A DNA stretch of 64,000 nt from Pseudomonas brassicacearum (GTDB lineage: Bacteria > Pseudomonadota > Gammaproteobacteria > Pseudomonadales > Pseudomonadaceae), in NCBI RefSeq assembly GCF_000585995.1, contig NZ_CP007410.1, positions 1,205,430 through 1,269,429 on the forward strand. The letters run 5' to 3'. The stretch's first letter is position 1. Each line of letters starts with the position of its first letter. Of the stretch, positions 37,962 through 49,412 are shown piece by piece. Under the pieces are notes generated by a model. It had not been told where the DNA came from, made no database searches, and saw only the letters and a list, made by a program, of their open reading frames with translations. Position numbers and translations under genes: made by a program.

Positions 37962-39641
37962 TCAGGCTGCCTTGGCTTCTGGCTGGCTCAGCGAGCGGTT
38001 CAGCGCACTGAACAGGGCCTTGAAGCTGGCGGTGGTGATGTTTTCATCGATGCCCACGCCGTGCACGGCACGCTCGCCGTTAACCCGTAGTTCGATGTAC
38101 GCCGCAGCCTTGGCGTTGGTACCGGCACCAATGGCATGTTCGTTGTAGTCCATGATCTCCACCGGAATCGGCAGGCCGGCCACCAGGGCTTCTAGGGCGC
38201 CGTTGCCCTTGCCGCGCCAGTGCAGGTTGGTCTCGCCCTGGCCCTTGCTGGCCACTTCCACTTCCACGGCGCTGTTGCCGTTTTCTTCCTGCAGGCGATG
38301 GCTGACCAGCGCGTACGGGGTGTTGGCTTGCAGGTATTCGCGCTGCAGCAGGCCGTGGATCTGCTGGGCGGTCATTTCCAGGCCCAGGCGATCGGTTTCG
38401 CGCTGCACCACCTGGCTGAATTCGATCTGCATGCGACGCGGCAGGCTGATGCCGTATTCCTGCTCCAACAGGTAGGCGATGCCGCCCTTGCCGGACTGGC
38501 TGTTGACGCGAATCACCGCCTCGTAGCTGCGGCCGATGTCTGCCGGGTCGATCGGCAGGTACGGGACTTCCCACAGGCCGTCGGATTTCTGCTGGGCGAA
38601 GCCCTTGCGAATCGCGTCCTGGTGCGAACCGGAGAACGCGGTGTGAACCAGGTCGCCCACGTACGGGTGACGCGGATGAACGGGGATCTGGTTGCACTCT
38701 TCGACTACTTTGCGCACGCCGTCGATGTCGGAGAAGTCCAGCCCAGGGTTGATGCCTTGGGTGTAGAGGTTCAGTGCCACGGTCACCAGGTCGACGTTAC
38801 CGGTGCGTTCGCCGTTGCCGAACAGGCAGCCTTCGACGCGGTCGGCGCCGGCCATCAGGCCCAGCTCGGTGGCGGCCACGCCGGTGCCACGGTCGTTGTG
38901 GGTGTGCAGGCTGATGATCACGCTGTCACGGCGGGTGATGTTGCGGTGGAACCACTCGATCTGGTCGGCGTAGATGTTCGGGGTGGCAACTTCCACGGTC
39001 GCTGGCAGGTTGAGGATCACCTTGTGCTCAGGCGTCGGGTTCCAGACTTCGATCACCGCGTCGCAGACTTCCTTGGCGAACTCCAGCTCGGTGGCGCTGA
39101 AGGTTTCTGGCGAGTATTCGAACTGCCATTGGGTTTCTGGCTGCTGGGCGGCGTATTTGACGAACAGCTTGGCCGCGTTCACCGCGATTTCCTTCACGCC
39201 TTCCTTGTCCTGGTTGAACACGATGCGGCGGAACGACGGGCAGGTGGCGTTGTAGAGGTGGACGATGGCTTTTTTGGCGCCGCGCAGGGATTCGAAAGTG
39301 CGGGCGATCAGGTCTTCACGGGCCTGGGTCAGCACCTGGATGGTGGTGTCGTCCGGGATGTGGCCTTCTTCGATCAGGGTACGCACGAAGTCGAAGTCAG
39401 TCTGCGATGCGGCTGGGAACGACGCTTCGATTTCCTTCACGCCCACGGCCACGAGGGTTTTCCAGAAGCGCAGCTTCTTCACCGCGTCCATCGGCTCGAT
39501 CAGCGACTGGTTGCCGTCACGCAGGTCGGAACTGCACCAGATCGGCGCGGCAGTGATGGTCTTCGACGGCCAGGTGCGATCCGGCAGGTTGATGGTCGGG
39601 AAGGCGCGGTATTTGGAAGACGGGTCTTTGAGCATGCTCAT
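37962..39641 (-). CDS. leuA: 2-isopropylmalate synthase
   Basis: LeuA makes 2-isopropylmalate from 2-oxoisovalerate and acetyl-CoA, the first step of leucine synthesis. The 559-aa protein is the long LeuA form, with the DRE-TIM signature [15 protein letters not shown], the metal motif HTHNDRG and a C-terminal regulatory domain. A leucine-rich leader peptide lies 90 nt upstream. Confidence 0.97.
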   Translation of the reverse strand: MSMLKDPSSKYRAFPTINLPDRTWPSKTITAAPIWCSSDLRDGNQSLIEPMDAVKKLRFWKTLVAVGVKEIEASFPAASQTDFDFVRTLIEEGHIPDDTTIQVLTQAREDLIARTFESLRGAKKAIVHLYNATCPSFRRIVFNQDKEGVKEIAVNAAKLFVKYAAQQPETQWQFEYSPETFSATELEFAKEVCDAVIEVWNPTPEHKVILNLPATVEVATPNIYADQIEWFHRNITRRDSVIISLHTHNDRGTGVAATELGLMAGADRVEGCLFGNGERTGNVDLVTVALNLYTQGINPGLDFSDIDGVRKVVEECNQIPVHPRHPYVGDLVHTAFSGSHQDAIRKGFAQQKSDGLWEVPYLPIDPADIGRSYEAVIRVNSQSGKGGIAYLLEQEYGISLPRRMQIEFSQVVQRETDRLGLEMTAQQIHGLLQREYLQANTPYALVSHRLQEENGNSAVEVEVASKGQGETNLHWRGKGNGALEALVAGLPIPVEIMDYNEHAIGAGTNAKAAAYIELRVNGERAVHGVGIDENITTASFKALFSALNRSLSQPEAKAA

Positions 39642-39731
39642 CAGGGAATCCTTATTGTCGTGGCCGGAAAAAGGCGGCCTGCCGGTGGTTCGAATGGGGG
39701 TGGTTTCAGAGCCGGAACGAGGTGCCGCGAT

Positions 39732-39809
39732 TCAGCCCGGCAGTCGTGCGCTGACGAGGCACAGGCTGCGGTGCTGGCGAAGCTGGATGAGGGTGTGAGA
39801 GGTTTTCAT
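39732..39809 (-). CDS. leuA leader peptide
   Basis: A 25-codon frame starts at ATG 39809 and ends with TGA at 39732. Five of its 25 residues are leucine, and it contains the RQHRSLCLV core typical of branched-chain amino acid leaders. It lies directly before leuA on the same strand. After it the minus strand carries GGCAGGCCGCC and five T residues, a possible attenuator. Ribosome stalling at leucine codons would raise leuA expression. Confidence 0.7.
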   Translation of the reverse strand: MKTSHTLIQLRQHRSLCLVSARLPG

Positions 39810-39985
39810 GCCTCAACCCTAACCGGGCGAGGGGAGGATCGCAAGCAGTCGAGAAAAATTGAGAGAAGTTCTGCTTTTCGATGAGTTGGCGAGATTTAAT
39901 CGCGCCTATTTGATAAGTCGGTGTTGGAAATTGCGTCGATGTTTTGAGCTTGGCAATTCACTGAGGGTGGTGATGCGGCTGCCGT

Positions 39986-40080
39986 CATCGCGAGCAAGCT
40001 CGCTCCCACAGGGGATCTCTGTGGGTTGCGAGAGATGTATTCACAACAAATCCCAATGTGGGAGCGAGCTTGCTCGCGAA
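39986..40080. repeat. Inverted REP pair
   Basis: TCGCGAGCAAGCTCGCTCCCAC and its inverted copy are separated by about 50 bp. Confidence 0.9.
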
Positions 40081-40104
40081 GAGGCCAGTAGCCTTGCACA
40101 AACC

Positions 40105-40926
40105 TCAGGGCTGGAACGCCCCGATGAAAATCGCCGGATCCACCCGCGCATCATTCAGGCTGATGTTCCAGTGCATATGCGGCCCGGTCGCCCGACCCGT
40201 GGAACCGACCTTACCCACCACCGTGCCCCGGGCCAGCTGCTGGCCGACCTTCACGTCGATCTTCGACATGTGGCAGAACATGCTGATGAAGCCTTGGCCG
40301 TGGTCGACGAACACGGTGTTGCCATTAAAGAAGTAATTGCCGGTGAGGATCACCTTGCCGGCGGCCGGGGTCTTGATCGGCGTACCGGCGGGCACGGCGA
40401 AGTCCAGGCCGGCGTGGGGGTTGCGCTCTTCGCCGTTGAAGAAACGACGCACGCCGAACTTGCTCGACAGCGGGCCGTTGACCGGCTTGTCCAGCAACAG
40501 GTTGCTGGGGATGTTCGGGCTGAAGCTGCGGTAGGCTTTCAATTGCACCGCCAACTCGGCATCGATGCGCTTGAGGTCCGCCGGGTTCGGGTTGACCTGG
40601 CGTTTGTTCTTCAGGGTGATGTGTTGCTCGGGGTACTTTTTATAACCGACCACGAACGGCTGGGTCGCGCCGCCGCTGCTGATCTGTTGGGTGCCGGGCT
40701 GGACTGTCAGCGGGATGCCGACAATCGCCAGCCAGTTGTCCTGTTCCTTGACCACCAGCACCGGCTTGCCCTGGTAACTGGCTTTCGGCGCCTGGGCCGC
40801 GCTGCCCAGGTCCACCACGGCCACGCCGCCGGGCACCGGTTTGTTCAACAGGCGACTGATGTAACTGTCGGCGTGGGCGTTGAAGGTCAGGCACAGCAAC
40901 AGCAATGGGGCGAGATATCGCGGCAT
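40105..40926 (-). CDS. M23 family metallopeptidase
   Basis: The 273-aa exported protein has a signal peptide (PRYLAPLLLLCLTFNAHA) and a C-terminal LytM/M23 domain. Zinc motifs are visible: HAGLDFAVPAG and the HMHWNISL end. A role in peptidoglycan cutting or in activating amidases is expected. It is encoded 3 nt downstream of xseA on the same strand. Confidence 0.92.
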   Translation of the reverse strand: MPRYLAPLLLLCLTFNAHADSYISRLLNKPVPGGVAVVDLGSAAQAPKASYQGKPVLVVKEQDNWLAIVGIPLTVQPGTQQISSGGATQPFVVGYKKYPEQHITLKNKRQVNPNPADLKRIDAELAVQLKAYRSFSPNIPSNLLLDKPVNGPLSSKFGVRRFFNGEERNPHAGLDFAVPAGTPIKTPAAGKVILTGNYFFNGNTVFVDHGQGFISMFCHMSKIDVKVGQQLARGTVVGKVGSTGRATGPHMHWNISLNDARVDPAIFIGAFQP

Positions 40927-40929
40927 GAA

Positions 40930-42309
40930 TCAATCCAGTAAAGAAAGGGTGACTGGCGTCAGGTGATTGTCTTCGACCCGTACCAGCAGCTCGCCTTCGC
41001 CAAGGCGGGCGGTCAGGCGTTGGCCGGTCTGGGTTTGCCCGGCGCTGCGGATCGCATGGCCACGCTCATCGAGCAAGATGCTGTAGCCCCGGCCAAGGGT
41101 CGCCAGGGGGCTGACGATGTGCAGCGTCTGCATCTGGTTGTGCAACTGCACACGTCGCGCTTTCAGGCCTTCGCGCATGGCCCGGGGCAGGCGTTCGGCC
41201 AGGCTGTCCAGGCGCTGGCGCAGCAACGCCAGGTGCCGGCCCGGATGTTGCCCGGCCAGGCGGGTTTCCAGGCGGATCAAGCGTTCGCGGCGGGTATTGA
41301 GGCTGCGCTCGAAGGCCCGACGCAGGCGCATGTCCAGGTCGTCGAGGCGCTGGGCTTGCTGGCGCAGGCGTTCACCGGGGTGGCGCAGGCGCCGGGTCAG
41401 GCCCTCGAGGCGCAGTTGATCGCGCATCAGGCGGTCGCGCATGCGCATCACCAGCCGGCGATGCAGGCTTTCGACCCGGCGCACCAGGTCACCGGCGTCC
41501 GGAGCCAGCAGTTCAGCGGCCGCAGACGGGGTCGGAGCGCGCACGTCGGCGACGAAATCGCTGATGGATACATCGGTTTCATGACCCACGGCGCTGACGA
41601 TCGGCGTGACGCAGGCATCCACCGCCCGGGCCACGGCTTCTTCGTTGAAGCACCACAAGTCTTCCAGCGAACCGCCGCCACGGGCCAGGATCAGCGCGTC
41701 GAAACCCCGGGCATCGGCCAGTTTCAGGGCGCGGACGATTTGTGCGGTGGCTTCGCGGCCCTGCACGGCGGTGGGAATCAGGGTCAGGGCAATCTGCGGC
41801 GCTCGACGGCGGAAGACGCTGATGATGTCGCGGATCACCGCACCGGTGGGCGAGCTGATGATGCCGATGCGTTGCGGGTGGGCCGGTAGCGGCACCTTGC
41901 GCTCGGCGCTGAACAGGCCTTCGGCGCTGAGCTTTTCCTTCAGGGCATCGAAGGCCAGGCGCAGGGCACCATCGCCGGCCGGCTCCACGGTGTCGAGGAT
42001 CAGTTGATAGTCGCCACGGCCCTCGAACAGCGAAACCTTGCCGCGCACCTTCACCGCCAGCCCGTCTTTCAAGGCTTGGCGCACCCGTGCGGCGTTCTGC
42101 CGGAACAGTGCGCAACGCACTTGGGCGCCGCTGTCCTTGAGGGTGAAATACACGTGGCCGGAGGCCGGACGGGCAAGGTTGGAGATTTCCCCCTCGACCC
42201 AGATGTTGCTGAACACGTCTTCGAGCAACACCCGCGCACGGCCGTTGAGCTGGCTGACAGTCAGGACCTCGCGGTCCAGGCCCAGTCGGGCAAAGGGATC
42301 TTTAATCAT
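40930..42309 (-). CDS. xseA: Exodeoxyribonuclease VII large subunit
   Basis: XseA with XseB degrades single-stranded DNA. The 459-aa protein has the OB-fold start (LNGRARVLLEDVFSNIWVEGEI), the catalytic region with ARGGGSLEDLWCFNEE and GHETDVSISDFVADVRAPTPSAAAE, and a long coiled coil. ATG 42309 matches the family start. A longer frame extends into the REP pair and is rejected. Confidence 0.96.
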   Translation of the reverse strand: MIKDPFARLGLDREVLTVSQLNGRARVLLEDVFSNIWVEGEISNLARPASGHVYFTLKDSGAQVRCALFRQNAARVRQALKDGLAVKVRGKVSLFEGRGDYQLILDTVEPAGDGALRLAFDALKEKLSAEGLFSAERKVPLPAHPQRIGIISSPTGAVIRDIISVFRRRAPQIALTLIPTAVQGREATAQIVRALKLADARGFDALILARGGGSLEDLWCFNEEAVARAVDACVTPIVSAVGHETDVSISDFVADVRAPTPSAAAELLAPDAGDLVRRVESLHRRLVMRMRDRLMRDQLRLEGLTRRLRHPGERLRQQAQRLDDLDMRLRRAFERSLNTRRERLIRLETRLAGQHPGRHLALLRQRLDSLAERLPRAMREGLKARRVQLHNQMQTLHIVSPLATLGRGYSILLDERGHAIRSAGQTQTGQRLTARLGEGELLVRVEDNHLTPVTLSLLD

Positions 42310-42378
42310 GGGCGGCATGATAAGGGCATTCGCCGGTGAATCTCCATGTGTGGAAACAAATCGGACCGAGTTGCCTTC

Positions 42379-42454
42379 ATCGCGAGCAAGCTCGCTCCCA
42401 CATTTGATTTCCAGTGCGACATAGATCCAGTGTGGGAGCGAGCTTGCTCGCGAT
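42379..42454. repeat. Inverted REP pair
   Basis: TCGCGAGCAAGCTCGCTCCCAC and its reverse complement are about 30 bp apart, just upstream of xseA. Confidence 0.9.
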
Positions 42455-42538
42455 AGCGATAGGCCTGTCACCACAAATGCTGGATAAGCCTCCGACCTCT
42501 GGCTAAAGTCCCCGCTCTCCTCATCAAGGAAGTGCCGG

Positions 42539-43306
42539 ATGAATCTTCTGTCGTGGTTGGGCCAGTGGGCATTCGCGCCCATGGAGTGGCTGGTGATCGG
42601 CCTGGCCATCGCCCTGGCCTATGTCGTGTTCGGCATCGCCGGGTTCGGCACGGCACTGGTGGCGGCGCCCATTCTGTTGCTGTTCATGCCACTGTCGAAA
42701 ATCGTGCCGCTGCTGGTGCTGCTGGATTTTGTCGCGGCCTTCGGCAACCTGCTGCCGTCGCGGCGGGACGTGTCCCGGCCGGAGCTGTTGCGATTGCTGC
42801 CGTGCATGGCGCTGGGTTGCACCCTGGGGGTGATTTTCCTGCTCAACCTCAAGTCCGACCTGTTGCTGCTGTTGATGGGGCTGTTCATCAGCGGCTATGC
42901 GGTCTACAGCCTGTTGATCAAGACCCGGCCGACACAGTTGTCGTCGCTGTGGGCGTTCCCGATGGGCACGGTGGGCGGGATGTTCGGGGCGTTGTTTGGC
43001 AGTGGCGGCTTTTTATATGCGATCTACCTGAACAGCCGCCTGCCCAAGGATCCGGCCCGGGCCACGCAAAGTGCCTTGATCAGTTGCAGCACCGTGGTGC
43101 GTTTGAGCCTGTTCATCATCGCGGGCGTGTATGCCGAGCTACCCTTGTTGGTACTGGCGCTGTGTTTGTTGCCGGCCATGGCGCTGGGGCTGTGGGTGGG
43201 GCGTCGCCTGACGATGCGGATGTCGCGCGAGGCATTCGTGCGGTTGGTGACCTGGCTGGTGCTCGCCAGCGGCATTGCCTTGATCGGGCGCTACCTGAGT
43301 GCTTGA
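42539..43306 (+). CDS. Sulfite exporter TauE/SafE (TSUP) family transporter
   Basis: The 255-aa membrane protein has seven to eight hydrophobic helices. The TSUP repeats GIAGFGTALVAAPILLL and GMFGALFGSGGFLYAIYL lie near the start of each half. The family moves sulfite, sulfoacetate or other organic anions; the substrate here is unknown. Confidence 0.9.
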   Translation: MNLLSWLGQWAFAPMEWLVIGLAIALAYVVFGIAGFGTALVAAPILLLFMPLSKIVPLLVLLDFVAAFGNLLPSRRDVSRPELLRLLPCMALGCTLGVIFLLNLKSDLLLLLMGLFISGYAVYSLLIKTRPTQLSSLWAFPMGTVGGMFGALFGSGGFLYAIYLNSRLPKDPARATQSALISCSTVVRLSLFIIAGVYAELPLLVLALCLLPAMALGLWVGRRLTMRMSREAFVRLVTWLVLASGIALIGRYLSA

Positions 43307-43372
43307 CCTGGCTCGGCCAGGGATTAAGCTGCCGGCCTTTATTCGCCCGTATGGGAACCTCCAGGCCTCGTC

Positions 43373-43921
43373 ATGAATTCGCAAAGCATCATCGTCCCGA
43401 AAATATCCACCCTGCCGGTCCACGAGCCCCGGGCCCGGGCGATCGTGCGCTGGCTGGTGCGCAAGAACATCGTCGAAGAACAACTGACCACCTGCGGGCG
43501 TACCGGCAATCGCATGGCCCACGCCATCGCCCCTGGCGCGCGTGCGGTAGTCTTGCATCCTGAAGCCTTGCCGTTCGGCGAGGCGATCAATGGCCTGGAG
43601 ATCATCACCAAGCGCTGCATCTATACGCCGGCCAAGGGTTTTCTCGAGGAAGCCGGCTGCGCCGAGTGCCGCAAGGAAATCGGCGAGGCGCTGTTCGAAA
43701 GCCTGGAAGACTGGATGCCGGCCCGCACCGACAACTTCACCTGCCCCGAGTGTGGGCACGAAGATGACATCAATGGCTTCCTGTTCCTGCAACCCTGCGG
43801 CTTCTCCAACCTGGGGTTCATCTTTAACAATTGGCTCGAGGCCGGTTTCAAGCAGGACTTTCTCGATGAATTCGCCGATTGGCTGGACCTGCCGGTGAGT
43901 TGGGTGAAGGTGGAGTTGTAG
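43373..43921 (+). CDS. Hypothetical protein with two CxxC pairs
   Basis: The 182-aa soluble protein has two cysteine pairs that could bind zinc: CAEC near residue 96 and CPEC near residue 124. A cysteine-rich CGFSNLGFIFNNW end follows. It resembles conserved pseudomonad proteins of unknown function. No operon partner is evident. Confidence 0.75.
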   Translation: MNSQSIIVPKISTLPVHEPRARAIVRWLVRKNIVEEQLTTCGRTGNRMAHAIAPGARAVVLHPEALPFGEAINGLEIITKRCIYTPAKGFLEEAGCAECRKEIGEALFESLEDWMPARTDNFTCPECGHEDDINGFLFLQPCGFSNLGFIFNNWLEAGFKQDFLDEFADWLDLPVSWVKVEL

Positions 43922-43944
43922 ATAGGCACACTGGAGATGGCTTT

Positions 43945-44075
43945 TGTGGCGAGGGGATTTATCCCCGCTGGGGCGCGAAGCGGCCCTAAACCCAGGCTAT
44001 GCGGTACATCAGGCATACGAGTCGACTGCTCTGGGACTGCTGCGCAGTCCAGCGGGGATAAATCCCCTCGCCACA
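43945..44075. repeat. Inverted REP pair (GGCGAGGGGATTTATCCCC class)
   Basis: It is closely related to the doublet at 17135. Two units in opposite orientation frame GGGGCGCGAAGC and GACTGCTGCGCAGTC hairpins. Confidence 0.9.
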
Positions 44076-44136
44076 GGGGGGCGGTGTACAGCCACAGTGC
44101 AGTGATTAGCCCCGTCAATCACCCCGCCAATAATAG

Positions 44137-45684
<1,548 letters not shown>

Positions 45685-45708
45685 GGCCTTCAGCAAAACG
45701 TTAATCAC

Positions 45709-45730
45709 CGGGGCTGTTCATTCAGCCCCG
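45709..45730 (+). other. Hairpin between guaB and guaA
   Basis: CGGGGCTG-N6-CAGCCCCG forms a strong stem without a proper T run. It may stabilise the guaB 3' end or weaken read-through to guaA. Confidence 0.6.
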
Positions 45731-45763
45731 AGTTGTTTCTGATTCACTACATGAGAATGAGTC

Positions 45764-47341
45764 ATGGCCCTCGACATTCACGCTCACCGCATCCTGATCC
45801 TCGACTTCGGTTCCCAGTACACCCAGCTGATCGCCCGCCGCGTGCGCGAAATCGGCGTGTACTGCGAATTGCATCCGTTCGACATGGATGACGAAGCGAT
45901 TCGCGAATTCGCGCCTAAAGGCGTCATCCTCGCCGGCGGCCCCGAGTCTGTGCACGAAGCCGACAGCCCACGCTGCCCGCAAGCCGTGTTCGACCTGGGC
46001 GTGCCGGTCTTCGGTATCTGCTACGGCATGCAGACCATGGCCGAACAACTGGGCGGCAAGGTAGAAGGCTCCGACCTGCGTGAGTTCGGGTATGCCCGCG
46101 TTGACGTCGTCGGCAAGAGCCGCCTGCTGGATGGCATCGAAGACCATATCGACGCCGACGGCCTGTTCGGCCTCGACGTGTGGATGAGCCACGGTGACAA
46201 GGTCACCAAGATGCCGGAAGACTTCCACATCCTGGCCAGCACTCCGAGCTGCCCGATCGCTGGCATGTTCAACGATGATCGCCGTTACTACGGCGTGCAG
46301 TTCCACCCCGAAGTGACCCACACCAAGCAGGGCGGCCGCATCCTGTCGCGCTTCATCCTCGACATCTGCGAGTGCGAAGCCCTGTGGACCCCGTCGAAGA
46401 TCGCTGAAGACGCCATCGCCCAGGTGCGCGCCCAGGTCGGTACCGACAACGTTCTGCTGGGCCTGTCCGGCGGCGTGGACTCCTCGGTGGTCGCTGCGCT
46501 GCTGCACAAGGCCATTGGCGATCAACTGACCTGCGTCTTCGTCGACAACGGCCTGCTGCGCCTGCACGAAGGCGAGCAAGTCATGGCCATGTTCGCCGAG
46601 AACATGGGCGTCAAGGTGATCCGCGCCAACGCCGAGGAGCAGTTCCTGGGCAACCTGGCCGGCGAGTCCGACCCGGAGAAGAAGCGCAAGATCATCGGCC
46701 GCACCTTCATCGACGTGTTCGATGCCGAATCCTGCAAGCTGGACAACATCAAGTACCTGGCCCAAGGCACCATCTATCCCGACGTGATCGAGTCGGCCGG
46801 CGCCAAGAGCGGCAAGGCCCACGTGATCAAGTCCCACCACAACGTTGGTGGTCTGCCGGAAGAGATGAACCTCAAGCTGGTCGAGCCGCTGCGCGAACTG
46901 TTCAAGGACGAGGTCCGTCGCCTCGGCCTTGAACTGGGCCTGCCCTACGACATGGTCTACCGCCACCCATTCCCGGGCCCGGGCCTGGGCGTGCGGATCC
47001 TCGGTGAAGTGAAGAAGGAATACGCCGACCTGCTGCGTCGCGCCGACCACATCTTCATCGAAGAACTGCGCAAGGCCGACTGGTACCACAAGGTCAGCCA
47101 GGCGTTCGTGGTGTTCCAGCCGGTGAAATCGGTGGGCGTGGTTGGCGATGGCCGTCGTTACGCCTGGGTCGTGGCCCTGCGTGCCGTGGAAACCATCGAC
47201 TTCATGACCGCTCGCTGGGCACACCTGCCATACGAGCTGCTGGAAACCGTATCCGGGCGCATCATCAACGAAATCGAAGGTATTTCTCGCGTGACGTACG
47301 ACGTGTCGAGCAAGCCGCCGGCGACGATTGAGTGGGAATGA
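45764..47341 (+). CDS. guaA: GMP synthase (glutamine-hydrolysing)
   Basis: GuaA converts XMP to GMP using glutamine. The 525-aa protein has the glutaminase nucleophile Cys86 (GICYGMQ) with the VQFHPEVTH His/Glu, then the ATP pyrophosphatase loop SGGVDSSV, and the GMP synthase dimerisation end ([14 protein letters not shown]). Confidence 0.98.
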   Translation: MALDIHAHRILILDFGSQYTQLIARRVREIGVYCELHPFDMDDEAIREFAPKGVILAGGPESVHEADSPRCPQAVFDLGVPVFGICYGMQTMAEQLGGKVEGSDLREFGYARVDVVGKSRLLDGIEDHIDADGLFGLDVWMSHGDKVTKMPEDFHILASTPSCPIAGMFNDDRRYYGVQFHPEVTHTKQGGRILSRFILDICECEALWTPSKIAEDAIAQVRAQVGTDNVLLGLSGGVDSSVVAALLHKAIGDQLTCVFVDNGLLRLHEGEQVMAMFAENMGVKVIRANAEEQFLGNLAGESDPEKKRKIIGRTFIDVFDAESCKLDNIKYLAQGTIYPDVIESAGAKSGKAHVIKSHHNVGGLPEEMNLKLVEPLRELFKDEVRRLGLELGLPYDMVYRHPFPGPGLGVRILGEVKKEYADLLRRADHIFIEELRKADWYHKVSQAFVVFQPVKSVGVVGDGRRYAWVVALRAVETIDFMTARWAHLPYELLETVSGRIINEIEGISRVTYDVSSKPPATIEWE

Positions 47342-47401
47342 GCCAAGCCTGAATATCGGGACCGCTGAAGGCCGCTATTGGCTCCGGCGCCTGCCTTGAT
47401 C

Positions 47402-47436
47402 AAAGGCCCTGTGGATAACTTCCACAGGGCCTTTTT
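47402..47436 (+). terminator. Terminator after guaA
   Basis: The stem GGCCCTGTGGA/TCCACAGGGCC with a 5-nt loop is followed by five T residues. Confidence 0.93.
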
Positions 47437-47672
47437 CATTTTTGCTGACCCATTCCAAGCTCCACTAGTCCTGCAACCGCAATGACATACCGCGAGGGTG
47501 ATGCCGTCACCTTTCGCTACGATTACCCGCCTTGGAGCGCACCGGGAAGCGCTTATCGTCGGCTGCAGCCCTATGGGTATTTCACCGACATGATTCACGG
47601 AGAGTTGCCGTGTGCCAATCAAATTTGCCTCTTTGAGACGCTGCCGAGTGCGGCTGTCAGAAAGGAGGCGAA
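47437..47672. other. Spacer before the two-gene module
   Basis: No supported gene is seen. An 80-codon open frame at 47482-47724 runs through the promoter and palindrome of the next gene, so it is not called. Confidence 0.4.
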
Positions 47673-47709
47673 GTTGTCATTTGACAACCTTGCAGCTCAT
47701 GCGAATACT
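47673..47709 (+). promoter_or_regulatory. Promoter and palindromic operator of the two-gene module
   Basis: The perfect inverted repeat GTTGTCA-TT-TGACAAC at 47673-47688 overlaps a consensus -35 TTGACA (47681-47686). A 17-nt spacer and a -10-like AATACT (47704-47709) follow. Initiation would fall only about 5 nt before ATG 47721. Dimer binding here would block RNA polymerase, the usual layout for an autoregulated module. Confidence 0.6.
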
Positions 47710-47720
47710 GGAGATCACGG

Positions 47721-47996
47721 ATGATTCGTCCAACGCACCCGAAGAAAGAGATCGAAGACGCGCTCAGGCATGCCGAAGGGCGCGGGTGGCGCATAGAAGT
47801 CGGCGGTGGTCACGCCTGGGGACGGGTTTATTGCCCCTACAAAGACGTGGAGTGCCGCTGTGGCGAGTTCTGCATCACATCGATATGGAGCACGCCGAAA
47901 AACCCTGGCAACCATGCGCGAGCGTTGCGACGCGTTGTGGACAATTGCTCGACGCATCGCAATCGGCGCGATGCGGATTACGATGCTAAGGAATAG
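47721..47996 (+). CDS. Small protein with a HicA-like pattern (putative toxin)
   Basis: The 91-aa protein has an N-terminal helix (HPKKEIEDALRHAEGRGWRIE), a GGGHAWGRVYCP turn that recalls the glycine-histidine turn of HicA mRNA interferases, then a cysteine-rich CRCGEFC and SIWSTPKNPGNHARALRRVVDNC. It is not a standard HicA. It lies 4 nt before a gene for a DNA-binding protein. The toxin role is inferred from size, pattern and pairing. Confidence 0.65.
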   Translation: MIRPTHPKKEIEDALRHAEGRGWRIEVGGGHAWGRVYCPYKDVECRCGEFCITSIWSTPKNPGNHARALRRVVDNCSTHRNRRDADYDAKE

Positions 47997-48000
47997 AACA

Positions 48001-48525
48001 ATGGAATTTACCTTTACCTTGAAATATCAGCTTGCTGACGATGGCTGCGCCCCGGATGAACTGGTTGAGCGGCTGGGCGAAGCGGGCTGCGACGATGCCT
48101 TGGTAGGCATCGGGCAGCCGGGGCGGCTGGCACTTGAGTTCACTCGCGATGCGCCTGATGCGGTCAAGGCAGTGCTTAGTGCTCTGGGCGACGTCCACCG
48201 CGCGGTGCCGTCGGCCAAGTTGATCGAGGTGGCTCCTGACTTGGTCGGGCTAACCGACGTAGCCGAGATCGTCGGTGTATCTCGGCAAAACATGCGCAAG
48301 CTGATGTTGGCTCATCCGGGCAGCTTCCCGACGCCCGTGCACGAGGGGAGTGCGTCTATCTGGCACTTGGCAGACGTTCTGGCCTGGCTGCAGGCCAGGG
48401 GCAACTATTCGCTTAGCAAGGGCGTGTTGGATGTGGCCCAGGTGGCGTTGCAGGTCAACGTTGCGAAAGAAGGCCGACGGTTACCAGGCGTGGCTTCCAA
48501 AGAGTTGGAAGCTTTGGTTGGGTAA
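48001..48525 (+). CDS. HTH DNA-binding protein (putative antitoxin or regulator)
   Basis: The 174-aa protein has an N-terminal domain of about 85 residues (FTFTLKYQLADDGCAPDELVERLGEAG) and a MerR/AlpA-type helix-turn-helix (about 85-140, GLTDVAEIVGVSRQNMRKLML and SIWHLADVLAWLQARG). Its ATG is 4 nt from the upstream stop. The N-terminal part may contact the partner protein, and the HTH could bind the palindrome before the module. It resembles uncharacterised pseudomonad DNA-binding proteins. Confidence 0.7.
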   Translation: MEFTFTLKYQLADDGCAPDELVERLGEAGCDDALVGIGQPGRLALEFTRDAPDAVKAVLSALGDVHRAVPSAKLIEVAPDLVGLTDVAEIVGVSRQNMRKLMLAHPGSFPTPVHEGSASIWHLADVLAWLQARGNYSLSKGVLDVAQVALQVNVAKEGRRLPGVASKELEALVG

Positions 48526-48564
48526 CAATCTTGTGGCGTCGCTGAACGGGGATTCCACACGACC

Positions 48565-49269
48565 TCAACGCCGCGCCACATCCGAAAAATAAAACTTATC
48601 CAGGGTATGCCGTGATTCGGTGTACTCGAACTGTCGGCCGTCCTGGAGAAAGGTCTGGTTGCTGACCACGATGACGTGGCTCTGGCCGTCGAGGTCCAGG
48701 TGTTGCTGGTCGTCCTTGCCGCAGCGGACCGCTTCGATGGTGCGCTGGGCATAGGCGATTTGCAGCTGCAGGGTCTGTTCGATGAAGGCGTAGATCGAGC
48801 GCTCGGCGATGTCGCGGGTCAGGCCGGGGATCACGTCGCTGACGAAATGGTTGATGTCCAGGATCACCCGTTTGCCGTCGATTCGCCGTACCCGCTTGAT
48901 GCGCGTCACCTGGCTGCCGGCGGGTGCCTTGATGTGCTCGAGCAGGGCACCTTCCAAGGGCATTTGGCTGAATTCGACCACATCAGTGCTGACGTCGTCA
49001 CCCAGGCGCGGGTAGGTCTCCTGGAAACTGACGATGCCGCCGAGCTGAAATTCGATGGGGGAGGTCGACAGCACGAAGGTGCCCTTGCCGTGGATCTTCT
49101 GGGCAAAACCACGTTCCTGAAGCTGTTCGATGGCCTTGCGCACGGTGCCGCGACTGGCCTGGTAGCTGTCCATCAGTTCGGTTTCCGAAGGCAGGCGGGC
49201 GCCACGCTCCAGGCGTTCGGTGGTAATGCTGGCCAGCAGATCGTTGTAGATCCGGTTGTATTTACTCAT
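48565..49269 (-). CDS. treR: Trehalose operon repressor TreR (GntR family)
   Basis: The 234-aa protein has an N-terminal winged helix (YNRIYNDLLASITTERLERGARLPSETELM, RGTVRKAIEQL) and a C-terminal UTRA ligand domain. Its place, divergent from treP across a double operator, identifies it as the trehalose(-6-phosphate)-responsive repressor. ATG 49269 is the family start. Confidence 0.92.
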   Translation of the reverse strand: MSKYNRIYNDLLASITTERLERGARLPSETELMDSYQASRGTVRKAIEQLQERGFAQKIHGKGTFVLSTSPIEFQLGGIVSFQETYPRLGDDVSTDVVEFSQMPLEGALLEHIKAPAGSQVTRIKRVRRIDGKRVILDINHFVSDVIPGLTRDIAERSIYAFIEQTLQLQIAYAQRTIEAVRCGKDDQQHLDLDGQSHVIVVSNQTFLQDGRQFEYTESRHTLDKFYFSDVARR

Positions 49270-49412
49270 GGAATGGCTCTGTACCGCGCTGTTCACCGGG
49301 GCGGAACCTTAAGGGCCAAGTGGGGGATTTGTCCATTCGGCTGTAATTATTTGATGACAGGAGCGTAGGACGTTTCCTGTTTTATCAGGGGATATCATAA
49401 ACAATTTCAAAA

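Noticed and set aside
42310-42609. N-terminal extension of XseA
   Set aside because: The extra frame crosses a REP pair and the start of the divergent transporter gene.
47482-47724. 80-codon open frame before the two-gene module
   Set aside because: It runs through the palindrome and promoter of the next gene, has no ribosome site and no family features.
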